Shown: positions 63,630 to 64,000 of the stretch, piece by piece | Layout: each line of letters starts with the position of its first letter | Numbering within the stretch: position 1 is the first letter of the stretch | Assembly: GCA_977006965.1 (NCBI GenBank) | Contig: OZ345357.1 | Coordinates: forward strand, 1,550,001-1,614,000 | Direction of reading: 5' to 3' | Source of the DNA: Phymatolithon calcareum | Taxonomy: Eukaryota > Rhodophyta > Florideophyceae > Hapalidiales | Length of the DNA stretch: 64,000 bases | Translations under genes and position numbers: made by a program | Notes under the pieces: model-generated | The model's database searches: none | What the model was told of the DNA's origin: nothing | What the model saw: the letters and a program-made list of their open reading frames with translations, nothing else

Positions 63630-64000
63630 AAACTTTTGGTGGAAAGAATTGGTTGAGGAGAAGTTGGGCTGTGAGTGAACGAGTTCCTTGGTTTATTGAC
63701 CTGGCGGACCTCAGGTCAAGACTATATAGACCTGAGAACTCAACCAGACTTGATCAAAACCCTAATTGACGACGGAGACACTCTAACACTAAAAGAGTTG
63801 TCATAATATCATATGACAGGTGTAACATGAAAAAAATGAAGGATCATCTACTGAGTGAATGGAGTATGATTATCATACTCTTATCATACTTTGACACGTG
63901 TCGCTGCCAATATTCTTGATTCAAAGTTCTGAGAAACTTTAACTTTCGACTTGACACGTGTACATGCGTACCGAGATCATACCTTGATTTTGAGGTGTGA
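63630..64000 (-). repeat. Family-A LTR, truncated, runs off the window
   Basis: Starts inside the LTR (about 40 bp missing) at AAACTTTTGGTGGAAAG and follows it to TTGATTTTGAGGTGTGA at the window end. Element H was apparently inserted into it. Confidence 0.8.

Overview
The window is nuclear DNA of a eukaryote. Genes are widely spaced and nearly intron-free (0, 1 or 3 short introns with GT-AG ends), and nothing bacterial is present. A red alga is the best guess: there is a plastid-type ABCD2 transporter with a Phe-containing N-terminal presequence (MTPSFVSA), a 6.9 kb gene with no intron, and a large load of Ty1/copia elements. This is inference; no organellar or rRNA marker fixes the taxon.

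Layout, 1-31.3 kb (host genes): plastid-type ABC half-transporter (157-2217, +, one intron); G-patch protein (2523-3227, -); RING-finger protein (5516-6412, -); FAD-dependent aromatic-type monooxygenase (8938-10533, -); SEN1/senataxin-like helicase of 2309 residues with a C-terminal array of 52-residue repeats (13345-20274, -); secreted tyrosinase with one intron (22780-24407, -); N-myristoylatable cyclophilin with three introns (25991-27080, +); then weak ORFs and a BED/hAT-like transposase relic (28.2-31.2 kb). The genes do not form an operon or one obvious pathway. The spacers carry fold-back repeats and a pogo-like MITE whose empty site survives in a neighbouring tandem copy.

31.6-32.9 kb: a degenerate array with ~64 bp and ~32 bp spacing, then a minisatellite whose second half is inverted. 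32.9-64 kb: a nested cluster of Ty1/copia retrotransposons on both strands. I distinguish a leader remnant, A1 (interrupted by B, with target duplication GAAGC), B, C, D(-), E(-), F, G, H(-) and a terminal LTR. Nearly all are broken by stops, frameshifts or truncation. Their primer-binding site (GGTTATGGGCCCAG) matches the anticodon region of initiator tRNA-Met, as in Drosophila copia, so a half-tRNA primer is implied.

Most interesting: (1) at 32977-35266 a 2.29 kb DNA transposon with perfect 27 bp inverted ends, a 5 bp target duplication and one intact 626-codon ORF of an uncharacterised eukaryotic family (SCTGQNKN / GHTKFRPDEGFG motifs), inserted in a copia leader; (2) an extra ORF with U1-type zinc-finger motifs in the leader of element C; (3) repeated stem-loop modules with changing arms in the same leaders; (4) a host ABC transporter whose H-loop His is Asn, and a cyclophilin with Lys in place of the catalytic Arg.
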